45,415 nucleotides of DNA from JADGQN01 sp035315185 (GTDB taxonomy: Bacteria; Desulfobacterota; Syntrophorhabdia; Syntrophorhabdales; WCHB1-27). Numbering within the stretch: the first letter of the stretch is position 1; each line of letters opens with the position of its first letter. The position numbers and the translations under genes were made by a program. Location of the stretch: contig DATFYE010000110.1 in assembly GCA_035315185.1 (NCBI GenBank), forward strand, positions 1 through 45,415, given 5' to 3'. The notes beneath the pieces were generated by a model. That model was not told the origin of the DNA and did no database searches. It was given only the letters and a program-made list of their open reading frames with translations. Positions 43,401 to 45,415 of the stretch are shown in pieces.

Positions 43401-44396
43401 TCACACGTCGCGGGTCACTTTAACGGTCTCCCCACATGGTATATCGTCTTCAGTTCGTTTATCCCTTGCGTCGGCTGCCCCCTCAAAATTGAGGGGCTTC
43501 ATCTCACGAGCGTCGAAAAAAACCCGGAACTGTTTGGGCCAGTAGTGACCGGTCGTCTCGTGCAGAAAGTAATGTGATACGGCATTGTTCAGATCCACGT
43601 CCGCGTATACGATGCCCTCTTCCGCCGGTGCCAGGGGGCCAGCCATGATCCGCCCGGTTCCAGCCTCGATGATGCTGGTCCACGCCCCGCCCACTTTGAG
43701 GTCGAGGCCGAGCTTCTTGTTGACGGCTTCATCAAGAATGCCCTGGCTGCAGATGACAAAAGCGTTGTAGGCAATGGCGTGGTATCTTGAACAGACTTCT
43801 GAGAGCGTCGTGTCCGAATAGGAGAACCCTACCCATGACGCTATATGCACCTGCTCACCCATTGCACCCAGCGTGTAGCCGGGCAGCGCCATAGTATGCT
43901 CCCCGCATATCAGACCGCCCATCCGACCGATGTCGGTGTCGTAAACGGTGTGGGTGCTGCCGTCTCCTTCGCCCCATACGAGCTTTTCCGCTCCGGTCGG
44001 CTTCAGCTTCCGGTGCTTACCCATGAGATGACCTTTTCTGTCAAAGAAGAGAAGGGTGTTGTAGAGGCTCTTGTTCTCTCTTTCATTGATGCCGATGACA
44101 ACATAGGTTCCATATTTCTTTGCCATCTCCCCGATCTTTGCTGTTGATTCCCCAGGCACATCTACAGAATTTACATAGAGCTCTGCAGAGAATTTTATGC
44201 CCCTTCGCATGTCCATGTTCCATGCCCAGTAAGGCCCGCCAGGGATGAAAACCTCTGGCAGCACAACCAGATCTGCTCCATTCTCCGCTGCTTGCTTTAT
44301 CAACGAACAAGCCTTCTCCACGCTTGCCTCTCTGTCGAGATAGACAGGGGCTGCCTGAACCGCTGCAGCCTTGAACTTCGGTAATAGATCGCCCAT
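43401..44396 (-). CDS. Nitrilase / carbon-nitrogen hydrolase
   Basis: A 331-aa nitrilase-branch enzyme that hydrolyses nitriles (or amides) to acids. The catalytic triad is visible: Glu48 in VVLPEVFIPG, Lys130 in KHRKLKPT and Cys164 in GLICGEH. PYWAWNMDMRRGIKF and the C-terminal DLNNAVSHYFLHETTGHYWP fit aliphatic and arylaceto-nitrilases better than the smaller omega-amidases. The residue after the Cys is Gly where many nitrilases have Trp (CWEN), so specificity may differ. GAAAGGAGCTTCAC precedes the ATG. It could lead a nitrilase-Cls-EEP transcript, although the functions do not obviously connect. Confidence 0.9.
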   Translation of the reverse strand: MGDLLPKFKAAAVQAAPVYLDREASVEKACSLIKQAAENGADLVVLPEVFIPGGPYWAWNMDMRRGIKFSAELYVNSVDVPGESTAKIGEMAKKYGTYVVIGINERENKSLYNTLLFFDRKGHLMGKHRKLKPTGAEKLVWGEGDGSTHTVYDTDIGRMGGLICGEHTMALPGYTLGAMGEQVHIASWVGFSYSDTTLSEVCSRYHAIAYNAFVICSQGILDEAVNKKLGLDLKVGGAWTSIIEAGTGRIMAGPLAPAEEGIVYADVDLNNAVSHYFLHETTGHYWPKQFRVFFDAREMKPLNFEGAADARDKRTEDDIPCGETVKVTRDV

Positions 44397-44675
44397 GTGA
44401 AGCTCCTTTCTATTTTATGCGGCTTGCGTCACTACCACTCCGGGCGAAAATGAAGATTTCTTCACGGCCTCTGAGCGTCAGTGATAGGTTTATCCAATCA
44501 GAAATGGCCGGTAAGTGTCAAGCGATTCTTGCAATCGCATTCTTCAAACGATCTCGAATGTCGCTATTTCAAAAGGGGCCAACAAGCGCTGGTCATGCAA
44601 AAGTGAAGCTTGCAGGAAGGAAAACCGGGGACGAAATGATGCGTGCCAACTTTCTGAGGATGGTTCTCTTCGTCT
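44397..44675. other. 279-bp intergenic region upstream of nitrilase
   Basis: Contains the nitrilase leader (minus strand) and the region downstream of the HDOD gene. No gene or clear terminator was recognised. Confidence 0.4.
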
Positions 44676-45415
44676 CTATCGCTTGATCATCTGTCCGATT
44701 TGCTTCAGCGCCTGTTCGAGTCTCTCCGTCTCAGACAGTATGGCCCTTATATGCCCGCCCTGTTCCGATGTAGGGTCTATGGTCTTGGCTAGCATTCGCG
44801 CAAGCCCTCCCACTGCGGTCAAAGGATTTCCTATTTCATGCTCAACGGCTTCCAGCGTGTACCTAACCGCATCGGTGCCATCTCCAGGTCTCCGTGATGC
44901 GGCAAGGGAGGGCAGTTTTGTATCCACGAGCGAGCGCTGTTCGAACAGCTTGCCGGACAGTTGCGCGAGTGCCGCTCTTGCCTTTTTCATGATGAGTTCC
45001 GTATCCCGCTCACTGTGCACTTCGACTTCAAACGTCCGTGAGAGGTCCTCCACTTTATGGAGAGCGGTGGCAACGATTTCATGAATAAGAGGCTTGGGGA
45101 CCCTGAAGCGAAATTCGAGCGTCGTGAACACCTCGGGCAGAGAAGCTTCCGGTTCACATATAAAGGCCGATAGCCGGGATGCGGTGGCGCAGAGTCTCAC
45201 CAGTGGGACGAGGTCATCTATTGTCCGGGCGGTAGTAGTTGGCTTCTGGCACAATATCAGGCTGGCGGGAAACTTCCAGTGGGTGAGGATGAACTCGCCT
45301 ATTTCCCTGTGGTCCACACCGTACTTCTGCTTCTCCCACTGAAGGAGACTCGACAAAGGATACCACGGGATGTCCGCGGGCTCATTGGGGTCGACGAAGG
45401 CATGAAGCAAAACCA
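44676..45415 (-). CDS. HDOD-domain protein with C-terminal HisKA-like segment (partial, N-terminus outside window)
   Basis: The frame is open to the window edge, so the N-terminus is missing. The visible 246 residues begin in an HDOD domain (LLQWEKQKYGVDHREIGEFI, THWKFP, and further helices to about residue 125), a fold used in signalling and motility regulators. The last 60 residues (TLEAVEHEIGNPLTAVGGLA onward) look like the dimerisation/phospho-acceptor helices of a histidine kinase, with an EHEIGNPL H-box, but the protein stops at 44676 without an ATPase domain. It may be phosphorylated by another kinase or may simply dimerise. The stop is at the end of the H-box helix pair, so the missing domain is not due to the window edge. 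Confidence 0.75.
   Translation of the reverse strand, partial: VLLHAFVDPNEPADIPWYPLSSLLQWEKQKYGVDHREIGEFILTHWKFPASLILCQKPTTTARTIDDLVPLVRLCATASRLSAFICEPEASLPEVFTTLEFRFRVPKPLIHEIVATALHKVEDLSRTFEVEVHSERDTELIMKKARAALAQLSGKLFEQRSLVDTKLPSLAASRRPGDGTDAVRYTLEAVEHEIGNPLTAVGGLARMLAKTIDPTSEQGGHIRAILSETERLEQALKQIGQMIKR

Overview
The window looks like chromosomal DNA of a moderately GC-rich anaerobic bacterium, most likely a Desulfobacterota/'deltaproteobacterial' lineage such as the Syntrophorhabdales. That placement is an inference from gene content: aldehyde:ferredoxin oxidoreductase with its Fe-S partner, rubrerythrin, rubredoxin, TctC-type solute-binding proteins, isoquinoline 1-oxidoreductase-like molybdoenzymes, a two-Ku NHEJ operon with split LigD, and large PAS kinases. 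No rRNA, tRNA or CRISPR array was seen, and there is no complete autonomous insertion sequence.

Layout. 1-3.9 kb: end of an unknown gene, a TerC-family membrane protein, an orphan TctC protein and an AT-rich Dph6-like ATP-pyrophosphatase. 3.96-5.94 kb: a patchwork islet bounded by two 115-bp direct repeats (about 97% identical) that holds an AbiV-like abortive-infection gene, a coiled-coil ORF and a 206-bp duplicate of the neighbouring kinase's PAS domain. 6.0-13.2 kb: a 909-aa hybrid histidine kinase, a run of small envelope proteins (Rap1a/Tai-like, glycine-zipper lipoprotein, helical periplasmic protein), an ABM monooxygenase and a sigma-54 response regulator. 13.3-15.3 kb: an SSB-like fragment, a Yellow/royal-jelly family protein and a DUF6504 protein.

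15.5-20.5 kb: a compact NHEJ operon behind a strong promoter: Ku, Ku, LigD polymerase, LigD phosphoesterase-ligase and DUF72, mostly overlapping. 20.6-26.1 kb: MFS transporter, exported hypothetical protein, class II aldolase with a signal peptide, Spy-like protein, a 274-bp MITE-like element with 13-bp terminal inverted repeats and an 8-bp target duplication, and a second orphan TctC. 26.2-32.2 kb: a tandem pair of two-gene molybdo-hydroxylase operons (iorAB-like), each with its own promoter; the first has an attenuator-like leader and a terminator separates the two. 32.6-36.05 kb: a MacAB-type efflux operon in which a 74-aa ORF made of 24-nt repeats is translationally overlapped with both the ATPase and the permease. 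A palindromic element follows.

36.4-40.9 kb: an anaerobic redox block with ferredoxin, tungsten AOR and its Fe-S subunit, rubrerythrin, a DUF523/DUF1722 protein and a 53-aa rubredoxin. 41.0-45.4 kb: an endonuclease/phosphatase-fold protein, a cardiolipin synthase-like protein, a nitrilase, and the C-terminal part of an HDOD protein carrying a histidine-kinase dimerisation segment but no ATPase domain. The strongest candidates for something not routinely described are the repeat ORF inside the efflux operon, the MITE-like element in the leader of the Spy-like gene, the repeat-flanked AbiV islet, and the leader of the first molybdoenzyme operon.
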